Below are positions 1 through 11,160 of a stretch of 64,000 bases of DNA, piece by piece (the stretch's first letter is position 1; every line of letters begins with the position of its first letter). The stretch is from Dugong dugon (Eukaryota; Chordata; Mammalia; Sirenia; Dugongidae): NCBI GenBank assembly GCA_030035585.1, contig CM057464.1, positions 30,087,465-30,151,464 on the forward strand. Direction: 5' to 3'. The notes under the pieces are model-generated. The model did no database searches and had not been told where the DNA came from. It saw only the letters and a list, made by a program, of their open reading frames with translations. A program made the translations under genes and the position numbers.

Positions 1-131
1 TCCTACTCATAGTGACCCTATAGGACAGAGTAGAACTTCCCCATAGGGTTTCCAATGAGTGACTGATGAATTCAAACTGCCGACTTTTTGGTTAGCAGCT
101 GAGCTCTTAACCACTGCACTACCAGAGCTCC
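1..131 (-). mobile_element. AfroSINE, 3' part cut by window edge
   Basis: Afrotherian tRNA-derived SINE read on the minus strand. In sense orientation the family starts with a GGAGCCCTGGTGG head containing the Pol III A box (TGGCGCAGTGG) and B box (GTTCGAATCC), followed by a body and a tail related to the RTE LINE 3' end. Here the head is at 131 and the B-box complement is around 70-80. The tail runs off the window start. It is the short form without the middle segment. It interrupts the LTR fragment that follows. Confidence 0.92.
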
Positions 132-330
132 TGAATATGGTGTACTCTTCATGAATTCTGTGAGTTTTTCTAGGGAATTGTCGAAACCACAGGGACAGTG
201 AGGTCCAATAGAGACTGTTGTCTCCCTGTTTGCCAATCTGAAAGACAGTGGATATTTGTTTAACTTGTGAGCTAGAGCTGGAGAGAGTGTGCCACTTGAG
301 GAGCTGGTGACGATGATGGAGAAAGCAGGA
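132..330 (+). mobile_element. LTR 3' fragment, ERVL/MaLR-like
   Basis: The motif 'aattctgtgagtttttctag' near 156-175 matches the region downstream of the polyadenylation signal in the better preserved LTR at 5050-5734. The rest of the LTR would lie left of the window, beyond the AfroSINE. The family name is unresolved, and no coding sequence is present. Confidence 0.5.
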
Positions 331-639
331 AGGAAAGAACTAGATTCATTTCGACATTTTGAGGATTTGATTCATGCTAACCTTTCCCATACAGCAGCAA
401 AGGTGAATTTATCCACTTTTTTCTTTGCTTAGTACATAATAAACAACTCAAAGTATATCGAGAACTGTTAATCTGGAGCAGCTGAACATAGCTAAAAGCT
501 GTAGTACCTGAAACTGGAAAGAGCAGGTAAGTTTTCCCTGTAACAGAATGATGGCAAGACCTCCAGATTTCTGCTTGATTTCCTTGTTAGGGTATGTGTT
601 TGAACTTGAATATATCTGTGTTTAAATAACCAGATGCAC

Positions 640-735
640 AATCCTGAGCATTCTTAAATTTCATTTTCTTCATCTGTAAAATATCCAGGTTGTTGGGAGA
701 GATAATGAGACGGTATGTTAAAAGTATTTGGCATG
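640..735 (+). mobile_element. MIR fragment
   Basis: The core 'cttcatctgtaaaat' followed by 'gataatgaga' and 'agtatttggca' is the typical end of the mammalian-wide MIR SINE. It is old and diverged. Confidence 0.6.
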
Positions 736-1471
736 AGTGTTTGGCGTAGAGGTATTCAAAAATGCTCCTTACTTGCCATTTTCTTTTCCCTTCCTTTGTC
801 AGTAATTATTGTTGCTGTAATACAACGTCTTAAATACTCCTTTTTTTTTTTTTTAATCTTGATTGTGTTAGAAATGTGGTCTTTTCTCCATTTTGACACA
901 AATTTCTCATCAGTCTTCTATTCTGCCAAACATTAAGCCACTAATCTTACCATACTCTGAGATACATAATTCTCAATGCACAGAAACAACTTCAGTGCTC
1001 ATTGTGAGGTTTCTACTGCATAAAAACTGCATACAGATATCCAAACACCAGCTGAAACTATTTATACTGAATCCAGTTAGGCACAAGGGGTTTGTGATAT
1101 TTAATTTTTTTCCACTTTCTCTTATCACTTGAGTACTTCATTACTAGATTATTCAAGAAATTTGGAAACTCACTTCATTGCAATTCTCCACTACTTCTGT
1201 ACTCACTGATATTAAACTCTTTTGTAGGCAAATCATTTTTTTTTCTAGTTCTTTAAATTTTGTTTAGCTCAACTCAGTTCAGTTAACTCAACTCGAATCA
1301 ATCAACGCAACTCAGCTCCAGTCACTTCAAATCAACTGAGTTAAGTTTTAGACATTTTAGTTCCCACTTAGAAAGGAAAGGCTATAGACTGGGCACTGTG
1401 CTTGTCACTAGGAAATAAAGTTGCTAAAGCAACTGAAAGTCTGTTAGACAACCATCAGGAACACAATGGGA
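736..1471. other. Unassigned AT-rich DNA
   Basis: No repeat or gene recognised. The stretch contains a T tract at 841-854 and a CAACTC-like low-complexity patch at 1264-1345. The two short overlapping open frames here (715-1132) have no recognisable domain and look like chance. Confidence 0.5.
1264..1345. repeat. Degenerate AACTC/AACTCAG tract
   Basis: The words AACTC, CAACTCAG and AATCAA recur about every 5-10 bases over roughly 80 bp. This looks like a decayed pentamer-type microsatellite. Confidence 0.55.
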
Positions 1472-1484
1472 TATTGTCATACTA

Positions 1485-1655
1485 AAGCCAAAAGAAACCA
1501 AACCTATTGCCATCAAGTCGATTCCGACTCATAGTGACTCTATAGGACAGAGTAGAACTGCCCCATAGGTTTCCAAGGAGCAGCTGGTGGATTCGAACTG
1601 CTGACTTTTTGGTTAAGATCTACTGTAGCTCTTAACCACTGGGCCACCAGGGCTC
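1485..1655 (-). mobile_element. AfroSINE, short form, with TSD
   Basis: Complete copy bounded by a perfect 13-bp duplication (tattgtcatacta) at 1472-1484 and 1656-1668. The sense head is at 1655 and the A-rich tail side is at 1485. The body lacks the middle segment found in the longer class, and a short insertion lies near the A box. The perfect TSD suggests a fairly recent insertion. Confidence 0.96.
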
Positions 1656-1689
1656 TATTGTCATACTAGTGAGTCAAATATATGCTGTA

Positions 1690-1830
1690 ATGTGATCATG
1701 GAAGAAAAGTGATGATTTCTATCTGGGTTTTGGAGTTGGATTGGAGAGGACTTCAGAGAGGAGCTGATTTTAGAACTGGGCCTTGTGAGATGAGTAAGAT
1801 TTTACCAAAATGAAAATGACTGGTGGTGGC
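1690..1830 (-). mobile_element. L2 fragment (probable)
   Basis: 'gaactgggccttgtgagatgag' is the reverse-complement signature of the L2 3' region. Only a short diverged piece is seen. Confidence 0.45.
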
Positions 1831-1983
1831 AGTAGGATATTATATATTATTTATAGGTATATTATTTATAGCAACCCTCTCAGTTTACACAGTATCCAGT
1901 GGTTTTTGAACTAAACCCTTTGAGACTTAGATTTTCCCTGAAGACTTCAGAGTCTACCAAAAGGTCAAAGCCTAAAGAGTTAA

Positions 1984-2440
1984 AAGGAGAGTTTGAAGAG
2001 TAAAAATAGTTGATATAGACCGACAGTTTTACATTCCAAAAAAAAATTCAGAAGTCTACTGAATTTTTAGTTTCAAAGACGGAGCTGATCCTTACCCTAA
2101 TAAAAGAGTCCTCTTTCTCTAAAATCTCATTGTAATTTAATATATTCATGCCTTATTTTCTTTCTTATCACTTCTGTTATTTCCTTTCATATCTGAGACC
2201 TGGGTCCAATTTGTGTTTCATTTATTGCTCAGCTCGTCTTCTGCCCTTCATTCTAATCATTCTTGCTTCCCCACTGTCCACCAACTATCTGCTTACCTAA
2301 TATATATGAGTACTTTCAATTATGTAGGCTAATTGGATTGAGAAAGAATCACTGGTATTAAAGAGGGATATGAATGAGTTGGGTTATTATGGAAATTCTG
2401 GCCTACAGCAGCTTATAAAGCCCCACGTTCTCCTTTGTTC
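1984..2440. other. Unassigned DNA
   Basis: No gene or recognisable repeat. An A tract lies near 2038-2046. Confidence 0.4.
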
Positions 2441-2639
2441 ATTATAAATCTTTCTTGTGCCTTTTTTTTTTTTTTTTCCTTCTTCTTCTTGGTCTCTTAA
2501 AAGAAAAATAAGAAAAGAAAAGAAGGAAAAATACCCTGTGGACTCTGTGGATCCTTTAGAAGAAGAACAACCTGGATTTCCTCATGTTATATTCCAGCTG
2601 GATGTAAATGCCAAGGGCGACCTTACAAGTCTCCTACGG

Positions 2640-2815
2640 AAGATTACAGAGTCCCTGCTAGTCTCCTATCTTTAATGATTAGGTAGATCTTCCTTATTCA
2701 CACTAGCTGACTTTAGGTGACTGAGAAATAAACTTGTATTGTGTTAAGGTATGGATATCTAAGGGTTATTTATTATAGCAGCCAGTATTATAAACTACAA
2801 GATACTATAGGCATA
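2640..2815 (+). mobile_element. MaLR-like LTR 3' end (tentative)
   Basis: 'gaaataaacttgtattgtgttaa' (about 2725-2747) followed by 'ggttatttattatagcagcc' resembles the polyadenylation-signal region and 3' end of MLT1-type LTRs. The 5' limit is unclear. The preceding T-rich and A-rich stretch (2461-2530) may or may not belong to it. Confidence 0.4.
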
Positions 2816-2819
2816 TACC

Positions 2820-3285
2820 TTTGTGTTTTTATACCTATATTCTTTCTTTTAAGGTTCATGAGAAAGCCGAGAAACATTTTCTAGGAAAATCACATTGCCA
2901 ACATGTCTTAAACAAAGTAACTTTGAATAAAGATGCTTAAAATGTGTTTAATATGAAGCTATAGTTAAATATTAAGGTGGCTTGCTTGTGTGTTTAGTTT
3001 GTAATTATTCCCAAGCAAATATCAACATGACTGTGGCCTAGGAATTTTTTTTTTTTTAAAGACAAGCACAGATAATAAAAGTGAAGACTTTTGCAAGTAT
3101 GGCAGTACAGATAAGCAGAAAGGCTGTCCTGGAAAATACAAGCAGAATCTGAATAAACTATGGCAAATATATATTTTAAACATAAGGTAAAACAATAATA
3201 CCACATATTTACTTATATAGTTAACATTTCCAGTGTTCATTCTTCCCCACAGATCTGTGTATCCATCTGTTACTGTTTTCCAGCA
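2820..3285. other. Unassigned DNA
   Basis: AT-rich, with a T10 tract near 3047. Two short overlapping minus-strand frames have no recognisable domain. Confidence 0.4.
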
Positions 3286-4013
3286 TCCTGAAAAACTTCC
3301 TTTAGCACCTCTTGTAGTACAAGTGTATTGGCAACAATTTCTCTTAGTTTTGCTATTTGAAATGTCTTTATTTTATCTTAATTTTTGAAAGATATTTTTA
3401 CTGGGTAGAATTCTGGATTGATAGTTTTTTTTTTTTTTTGCTTTGTTTTGTTTTGTTTTTTCTTATCAGCTGTTTAAAGATGTCATTATATGATCTTCTG
3501 TCTCCAGTGTTTCCATAAGAAGTCAGTAATCATTTATGTCATTGTTCACCTGCATATTATTGGTCTCTAGCCACTTTTAATATCTTCTTATTAATCTTGG
3601 TTTTAGCAGTTTGAGCATAATATACCTAGGTGTGGTTTTCATTTTGTTTAGCCTCTTTGGGATTTGCTGGGCTTTTTAAATCTGTAAATATGTTTTTTTT
3701 CAAATTTTGAAGATATTTGTAATTATGACTTTAAATATTTTTTCTTCCCCATTCTTTCTCTTTTTGAAACTCCAATTACTCAAAAACCAAATATTCTGTT
3801 ATTATTTTAAGGTTCCTAAAACTCTGTTTATTTAAAAAATTTTTTTTTCATCTTCCTTTTCAAAATAGATGTGTTTTATTTCTTTGTCTTGCCTTGTTGA
3901 ACTAGCTAGAACATTCAGTACAACATTGAATAGAAATGGTGAAAGTGGACACTCTGGTTGTTTTCCTGATGTTAGGGGAAATCATGCAGTGTTTTACCAT
4001 TAAATATGATGTT

Positions 4014-4220
4014 GTTTGTTATTGTTTTGGGCTGTTGAGTCAATTCTGAGTTGTAGCAACCCAATATGATACAGTAGAACTGCCTCATAGGGTTTTCTTG
4101 GCTGTAATCTTTGTGGGAGCAGATCAACAGGTCTTTTCTCCCACTGGGCTGGTGGGTGGATTAGAATTTCTAACTTTTGGTCAACAGCTGAATGCTTAAC
4201 CATTGTGCCACCAGGGCTCC
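4014..4220 (-). mobile_element. AfroSINE, long old form
   Basis: The longer body includes the segment 'cttggctgtaatctttgtgg' and a GGTGGGTGGATT-type B-box region. It splits the minus-strand L1 between antisense ORF2 words. Flanks 'aaatatgatgtt' and 'acatacaatgtc' may be a worn TSD. Confidence 0.9.
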
Positions 4221-4475
4221 TACATACAATGTCAGCTGTAGGTTTTTCATAGAACTCCCCCATCTGCTTAAGGAAATTCATTTCTATTCCCACCTCTTTT
4301 GACAATTTTTTTAATTCAGAATTTATGTTCAATTTTGTCACAGGCTTTTTCTGCATCTATTTAAGTGACAAGATGATTTTTGTTTTTTAAATTTGCTAAT
4401 AAAGTGAATTACAGTGATTTAATTTTCTAATGTTAAGTGAACCTTGCATTTCTAGTACAAGACCAACTTAGATAG

Positions 4476-4861
4476 ATCAATAGCTACTCTCAAAGGAACT
4501 CCAATTCACAATGGCTTTATGTACAATAGAACAAAACATTGCCCAGGTCTGCGTCATCCTCAAGGTCATAAGCATGTTCGAGTCCTTCACCGAACATAAC
4601 TTATTCCTCCAGTAATTGATCCCTCTTGATGACATGTCTGAAATGAGAGAATCAGTCAATGCTCTGTTAGGTTTTAATTGGCTAAATTTAGAAGTAGATC
4701 ATCAGGCCTTTCTTCCCAGTCTGTCTCAGTCTAGAAGATCTACTAAAATCTGTCCACCATGGGTGACCTTGTTGGCATTTGAAATACCAGTGGCATAGCT
4801 TCTAATATCGTAGCAACATGTAAGTCACCACAATATGATAAACTGACAGATGGGTGGTGGA
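4476..4861 (-). mobile_element. RTE LINE deletion derivative
   Basis: The left part matches the RTE 3' region (compare 11,300-11,520). The right part matches the RTE 5'UTR (compare 14,690-14,900), ending 'gataaactgacaga'. The whole endonuclease and RT region between them is missing. The element sits inside the minus-strand L1. The 60-codon frames across it are remnants, not genes. Confidence 0.8.
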
Positions 4862-5049
4862 AGCCCCACTGGTCATAGTATATTGTCCTTTTTATGTATT
4901 TTTGGATTTGATTTGCTAACTTTGTTTTTAACTTTTACTTCTATGCTCATGAGGGATTTATTCTGTGATTTCTTTTTCTTTTTCTCATAACGTCTCTGTC
5001 TAGTTTTTGTCTCAGAGTTATGTAGGCATCATAGAATGAGTTGGAAAAT

Positions 5050-5734
5050 TGTGACATGAAGATTTACTTTACCAAAGAATTTGGCCTTTCTCCTTAATTC
5101 CTTGGAGGTAACCTCTAAAGTGTTGCCATTTGCCAGGTGATTGGAATGTCTTTCTTATTCAAAGAGGGCTCTAGACCACAGCTGAGAGTTTATGTTATGA
5201 GATCACTCAGGATATGTCAGAAAGACTCACCATATGATATCAGCCCAACCTACCAGAATGGAGAGGACTAGAGATTAAGTTCCATCATGTTGCCAATGAT
5301 GTGATAAATCATGCCTATTTAATAAAACCCCAATAAAAACTAGACACTGAAGCTTAGGTGAGCTTCCTGGTTGGTGCCGGACGTCAATGAATCAGAAGGG
5401 CAATGTGTCTCTGTTTCTTCTTTTGTATTTTTTTTTTGCTGCAATAAAACTGTATTGATAAGTATAGCACTTTAATGAGTTCTGTGAGTCATTCTAGAAA
5501 ATTATCTAACCTGAGGTGGCAGTAGAAGTCTCTGAATTTGTAGCCAGTTTACCAGAAGTGCAGGTATCCTGAAGACTGCTGAGTTTATTGCTGATGTCTG
5601 AAGTTTTGGACAGACATGGTGATCTGCATGACTGTGCTCTAGTATGTGGAGTTTGGCTCTAACTCCAGGTCGTCAAGGTTAAAAGAAGAACTGATACTGT
5701 AGTTAGTGTCAGAACAGAATTGAACTGATTTTAG
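5050..5734 (+). mobile_element. Solo LTR, ERVL/MaLR-like
   Basis: An LTR inserted in the minus-strand L1, which resumes on both sides with ORF2 sequence ('gagttggaaaa' on the left, 'cttcttcttcaatttcctg' on the right). An AATAAA signal (near 5444) precedes 'gagttctgtgagtcattcta', a motif shared with the LTRs at 42,650 and 46,570. No internal retroviral sequence is attached. I cannot name the family securely. Confidence 0.65.
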
Positions 5735-5901
5735 AGAAATGTAACTTCTTCTTCAATTTCCTGAAAGAATTTGTGTGTTTAACTGGTAGTATTTATTTTT
5801 TCAATGTTTGGTTAACTAGAAAGCCTCATGGTTCTGGAGTTTTCTTTGTAAGAAGGATTTTAAATGCAAATTAAGTTTATTTAAAATATATAGGGCTTTT
5901 T

Positions 5902-8540
5902 GAGAGGGAAAGCAAAATGGCAAAATGACAGTGTGAGCTTCATGCTTACATCCCCTAATGAAAACACCAAAAAAAAAAAAAGCAGAAACTAGCAAACACA
6001 ATTTTGTCAGAACTCTGGAATCCAGCTAAAGGGTTACGGACAGTAAACAAATGCTGAATCGAGAAAATTATGACACCTAAATGTAGGAAAGGCTTTGGTT
6101 TTCTACTCACTTGTGCCCCACTCCCTCCCTTCCTAGGAGTAAATTTAATCAGGGAGGTGAAAGACTTGTACACCAAAAACTATAATATATTGCTAAAAGA
6201 AATTAAAGAAGACTTAAATAATGGAAAAATATTCTGTGGTCATGGATTGGAATACTTAATATCATTAAGATGTCAATACTACCTACAGCAATCTACAGAT
6301 TTGACACAATCCTTATCAAAGTCCCGACAGTCTATTTTCAGAAATGGAAAAGCCAATCCACAAAACCGTATGAAATTGCAAGGGGTCACAGATAGTCAAA
6401 CAATCTTGACAAAAGGTAGAAGGACTCATACTTCTTGATTTCAAAACACTAGAGGCTACAATAGTCAAAACAGCGTGGTACTGGTATAAGGATAGACATA
6501 TCGTAAAAATGGCTTGGGGGAAGTGTCTGACCTCCTCTAACCCCTCAAGGGAAAGGAGAACCAAGATCAACAGCCCAAGGCTGATTCTTATGAGGTGGAG
6601 GTCAGACAAGCCTTCTCTCTCCTCCATTTGCACCAACTCTGACACTAACCATCCCTCCCAAAGCACTCTCTACTAGGTTCGATAATCCATTGCAATGGCC
6701 GCACAGAACTCACAGTCGATTCTCACGATTACGGAGTTTACTAGAGAAGTAACAGTTACAATTCAGGCTTAGGAACACTTGGGATACAGTTCTTCCATCA
6801 GGACTGCCTCCACTCAAATATGCTGTCAGGCATGTCTCTCCCTGGCCCTAGGCCTCTCCCCAAAGGCACTCAGCTTTCTCTGTCTGTGGGCCAGGAAGCC
6901 CATCACACCTTTTCCTGTAGGTCTCTGCTGCCAGGTCTCTCCTGACACCGCTTCTCACTGTTTTCAGGGTTACAGGTTGCTCTCTTTCTCTCTCTTGGCC
7001 TCCTGCTTCCAGCTGTTTTTGAGCACAGGGATCCTGGGTCCAAAGGAGGTGCTCTCTGCTCCTGGCTGTTCTTCCTTGGTGGTGCTAGAATCCTCCCCTC
7101 TGCTCTGGAATTGGTTCTCTTTTAAGGCAAAATGGACCAATCCCTTTGGATTACCTGTCACACAGTTCCACCCAATCTCCTGAGTGGGAGTTACAAGACC
7201 ATGGCTAGAAAGGCCACACAAAAGTAATCAATCACACTGCACATATAGACAAATGGAATAGAATTTAGAGTCCAGAAATAAACCCATACATCTATGGCCA
7301 AGTGTTTTATAGCAAAGGTGCCACATCCATTGATTGATTAAAGAATAGTCTTTTCAACAAATGCTGCTGGGACAACTGGATCTCCACATGTAAAAAAATG
7401 AAGTAGGACCCATACCTCACATTGTATATGAAAATTAACTCAAAAATTGATGAATGACCTAAACATAAGAATTAAAATCATAAATTATTAGAAAAAAACT
7501 TAGGAGTAAACATTCATGACCTTGTTTTTAGCAATGAATTCTTAGATATGACACCAAAAGCATGACCAACAAGAAAAAATAGGTAAACTGGACTTTATAA
7601 AATAAAAAGCTATCATGCATCAAAGAATATATAATGATCATCATGACTTAACAAAACTAACAACCCAACTAAAGAATGAAAAAAGGACTTGAATAGATAT
7701 TTCATCAAAGAAGATATACAAATGTCCAACAAGCACATGAAAATGATGCTCAATATCATCAGCCATTAGGGAGATGCAAATCAAAACTACAATGAGATAA
7801 TACTTCACCCCTGCTAGGATGGCTAAGATCAAAAAAATGGAAAACAACAAGAGTTGTGGAGGATATGGAGAAATAGGAACCTTCATTTATTGTTGGTGGG
7901 ATTGTAAAATGGTGCAGTAGCTACGGAAAACTGTGTGGGGGTTCATCAAACAGTTAAACATTTGTAACCCAGCAAATCCATTTCTTCAGTATTATACACA
8001 AAAGAACTGAATGCAGAGACTCAAATGGTACCTGTATACCAATGTTCATTCAGCATTATTCATAATAGCCAAATGGTTGAAATAACCAAAGTGTCCATTA
8101 ACAGATGAATGTGATAGATACAGAAAATGTGGTACATACACACAATGGAATATTAATCATTCATAAAAAGAAATGAAGTTCTGACATATGCTGCCCCATG
8201 GATGGTTCTTGAAAACATTATGCCAAGTAAGATAAGTCAGAAACAAAAGGATAGATATTGTATGATTACACTTGTATGAAATATCTAGAATAGGTATGTA
8301 TAGAGAAAAGTTCATTAATGTTTATTAGGGCCTGGGAGAGGGGGAAATGGAGAGTTATTGCTTAATGTGTATAGGTTTCTGTTTGAAGGGATGATAAAGT
8401 TCTGAAAATAGTGGTGATGTGTCCACAACATAGTGAATGTAATTAATGTCACAGAATTGTACACTTAAAATTGTTAAAGTGGCAATTTGTTGCTTACATG
8501 TATTTTATCACAATAAAAATGTCTAAAGTTAAGGAAAAAA
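5902..8540 (+). mobile_element. L1M LINE with 5'UTR joined to late ORF2
   Basis: The start resembles an L1M 5'UTR ('gaaactagcaaacacaattt' near 5984-6003). At 6136/6137 it jumps to the last part of ORF2 ('gagtaaatttaatcaggg', then 'aaagacttgtacacc'). It continues through the C-terminal ORF2 and 3'UTR to a terminus with 'gtacacttaaaa' and 'cacaataaaaat' near 8510. ORF1 and most of ORF2 are absent. An LTR splits the ORF2 part at 6499-7236. It is inserted into the minus-strand L1, which resumes at about 8541. The junction is AG|G on both partner sequences, which fits splicing of the parent RNA or a microhomology deletion. Confidence 0.75.
6499..7236 (-). mobile_element. Solo LTR inside L1
   Basis: L1 ORF2 is interrupted after 'aaggatagacatat' (6487-6498) and resumes with 'cacatatagacaaatgg' (7237 on), consistent with a very short duplication of 'catat'. 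The insert is GC-richer and in antisense carries 'gtgagttctgtg', a typical LTR word. It looks like a different LTR family from the 5050 copy. Open frames inside (6316-6666, 6779-7183) show no retroviral protein similarity. Orientation is inferred. Confidence 0.55.
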
Positions 8541-8984
8541 AGATAGTTTTATTTGGATTATCTATTTCTTTTTAAGTGATTTTGATAAAATATTTATTTC
8601 AAGGAATTTGTCCATTTCATCTAAGATGTCAAATTCATTGGCATAAAGTTGTTCATATTTCTTTATTTTCCTTTAAAATCCCTAGACTCTGTAATGATGT
8701 GTGTGACCTCTCTCATTCCTGATGTTGGTAATTTGTGTATCTTTTTTCTTATTTGTCTTGCTAGAGGTTTATTGATTTATTCGAAGAACCAACTTTTTAA
8801 CTTTCATTTAATCTGTTGTTTTTCTGTTTTCTATTTCATTGATTTCTGCTCTGGTCTTTACTATTTCCTTTTTTCTAATTATTTTCTTTTCAACTTGCTC
8901 TTATTTGTTTAAGTTTCTTTAGGTAGCAGCTAAAATCACTGATTTGAGACTTTCCTCCTGGACCATATACGCTGCATGAGGGAA

Positions 8985-9370
8985 GAAGACAACTAACCAA
9001 CAATGCATAATAAACTATACAGTATGCCAGAAGGTTAGAAGTGTAATGGAAAAAAAAAGAAAACAATGTAGACCATGGTTAGGGTTGACTAGGATTACGG
9101 TCCTTGGGGTGAGGATTGCAATTTTGAATAGGGCATTGGGGTTAGACCTCATTGAAAAGGAATATTCAGGAAAAGATGCTCAGGAGGTGGGAGAGTTAGA
9201 GAGTTAGGCCTACAGATTTCTGGGGAAAGATTTTTATAAAGAGGGAGAACCAATACAAATGCTTTAACATGACACATGACTGGATTGCTGAGTAAGAGCA
9301 AGGAGGCCAATATGGCTGGAGAGTGAGGGAGGAGCTAGAATTGTATGAGAAGAGGTTTAAGAGTTAAGGG
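8985..9370 (-). mobile_element. L2 LINE fragment
   Basis: Reverse-complement L2 words occur in order: 'cataataaactatacagtatgcc', 'ttgcaattttgaatagggc', 'gacctcattgaaaagg' and 'gcaaggaggccaatatggctgg' (the antisense of CCAGCCACACTGGCC). Strongly diverged. Confidence 0.65.
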
Positions 9371-10540
9371 GCTGGACCCCTTCACAGTGTAGTGTGTGTT
9401 TTCTTCATTAATAATATTCTAGTTGGTCCTATTATAATCATTTTTAGGATAGAGCCTTGGAGGATATAATCTTCTATAGAGCTGGCCCTGCAAATCCAAA
9501 CTTAAATGGAGAGAAAAGTGGATACGCATTGTGAAAAAACTGAAAAATCAAAAGGAAAATGCTAAACATCTCTATTAACATTAACCACAATCTGTTTGTA
9601 ATTTTACCACTCAACCTATTTCCTCTCATTTTTACCATCCCTTCTGATTGAACCACAACCTTCTTGTGGCATTGTTAAGCCTCAGCATTCTAGGGTGAAA
9701 AAAAAATCAATTTCCTCATTTAAAAGGAAAAATAAATTGAATTTGGCCTACTTTTATCAAAATATGTGTGTATTTTTCATGGATAAAATGGCAAAGTTGG
9801 TTCTTGGATGAATGCATTCATAATTTTATTTCAAGAATCACATGAACATTTCAAAACAAGAAATTGTGTTGTTCAAAGTAATGTAAAAACTAGATGACAC
9901 ATTTAAAAATAATTTCATGGTACACCTGAGCACTGCTTTTTTAGTATTTTTCCCCATAGATATGGAACTTTTTCCAAGTTTTTGATTATTACCAAATAAG
10001 TTGTTAAAGCAAAAAGGCTTTGTGGTACTTTAATTACAGCCAGATGGCAAAGAATTCTAACTTCTTCCTTTTGAAGAACAGTACGTCCTTTTTATTTTTT
10101 ATTCAACTATATACCTATTTCCATTCTTGGAGTGTATATAATGCCATTTGTTACTGTGGAAGAGAAACAACCACAGCAACAAAAAAAATGAACAAATGAA
10201 AAAGCAATAGAAATATTTTCTGCTTTTTTTAAGATTCTGTGTTTGAGGCAGGGTCTTCCACAGGTGGTTTTCCAAATCAACAGCTTACCCAGACAGACAG
10301 CAACATTCATGTTTGAAATAAGACACGTCTGTAGTACATCAAGGAAAATATGTGGGATTGCGTGCTCTTGATTTTATCATCCTGGCATCTCCAATAATAC
10401 TATGTTGCCCACTTTATGCTTATATACAGGATAATACTACTTTTGGAGTGCATTAAAAAACAAACAACTACAATAAAAAAACCTATTTGATTAAGAAACA
10501 AAATATACACAATTACTAATTAGTATATATCACCAACCAA
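9371..10540. other. Unassigned AT-rich DNA
   Basis: No repeat family, RNA gene or exon recognised. Short open frames at 9474-9656 and 10,107-10,310 (minus) have no domain and are probably chance. Confidence 0.5.
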
Positions 10541-10745
10541 AGTCCCTGGGTGGCACAAACTATTTGCACTCTGCTACTAAACTAAAGATGTTCAAAACCA
10601 CCAAGTGACACCATGGAAGAAAGGCCTGGCAATCTGCTTCTGTAAAGATTATAGCCAAGAAAACCCTATGGAGCAGTTCTACTCTATAACACATGGGTTC
10701 GACATGAGTCAGAATCGACTTGACAGGAATTGGTTTATTTTGTTT
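10541..10745 (+). mobile_element. AfroSINE, long old form
   Basis: Starts AGTCCCTGGGTGGCACAAAC and carries the middle block 'gaaaggcctggcaatctgc'. It ends with the tail word 'gagtcagaatcgacttgac', followed by a TTTG-rich stretch. The 5' A/B region is diverged. No clear TSD. Confidence 0.9.
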
Positions 10746-11045
10746 GTTTGTTTTTTTAATCACTAAACCACTCCTACCTAGCACAACCCTCTTTCCCTGT
10801 CATACCAGAAACCATATCCTGTAGGGGTGTAGAAGACAGTGAATAGGTGAAAATAACATCCATTCACCTGATCTCATAACACAATAATAGTGAAGGAGGT
10901 AACCATGATTTGAAAAGCATTTTTAGGTTCAGGGTGGCTGAATTTTGTGAGAAATTGATTATCGTTCATCAATATTATATCTTACTTATGTAAAAAATAT
11001 TAAAATCCAGCAAATCTCTCCAAATAAAAATTTCAGTAAGCATTA

Positions 11046-11160
11046 CCTGTTGCCTTCGAGTGGATTCCGACTCATAGCACCCTATAGAACAGAAGAGAGC
11101 TGCCCCATAGAGTTTCCAAGGAGTGTCTGGTAGATTCTAACCTACGTTGTAAAGGTTTCC
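11046..11160 (-). mobile_element. AfroSINE, 5'-truncated, with TSD
   Basis: Bounded by a perfect 12-bp duplication (cagtaagcatta) at 11,034-11,045 and 11,161-11,172. The tail and short body are intact, but the tRNA-like head is replaced by a short unrelated patch, so the Pol III promoter is lost. Confidence 0.93.

Larger units (their letters stand above)
3290..8945 (-). mobile_element. Old L1M LINE, minus strand, multiply interrupted
   Basis: L1 sequence in antisense appears in five blocks: about 3290-4013, 4221-4475, 4862-5049, 5735-5901 and 8541-8945. They run in consistent ORF2 order, from the UTR-like end on the left to upstream ORF2 on the right. Recognisable antisense ORF2 words include 'aatagaaatggtgaaagtgg' near 3930 and 'catagaatgagttggaaaa' near 5030. 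The gaps are an AfroSINE, an RTE derivative, an LTR and a plus-strand L1. It has no usable reading frame. This is the oldest layer of this nest. Confidence 0.8.

Noticed and set aside
2457..2675. A small basic-protein exon (72 codons)
   Set aside because: It starts in a poly-T tract and runs into LTR-like sequence; no splice sites or domain.
6779..7183. 134-codon plus-strand frame with Cys/Leu-rich protein
   Set aside because: Lies wholly within the LTR inserted in L1; no similarity to env, gag or host proteins that I recognise.
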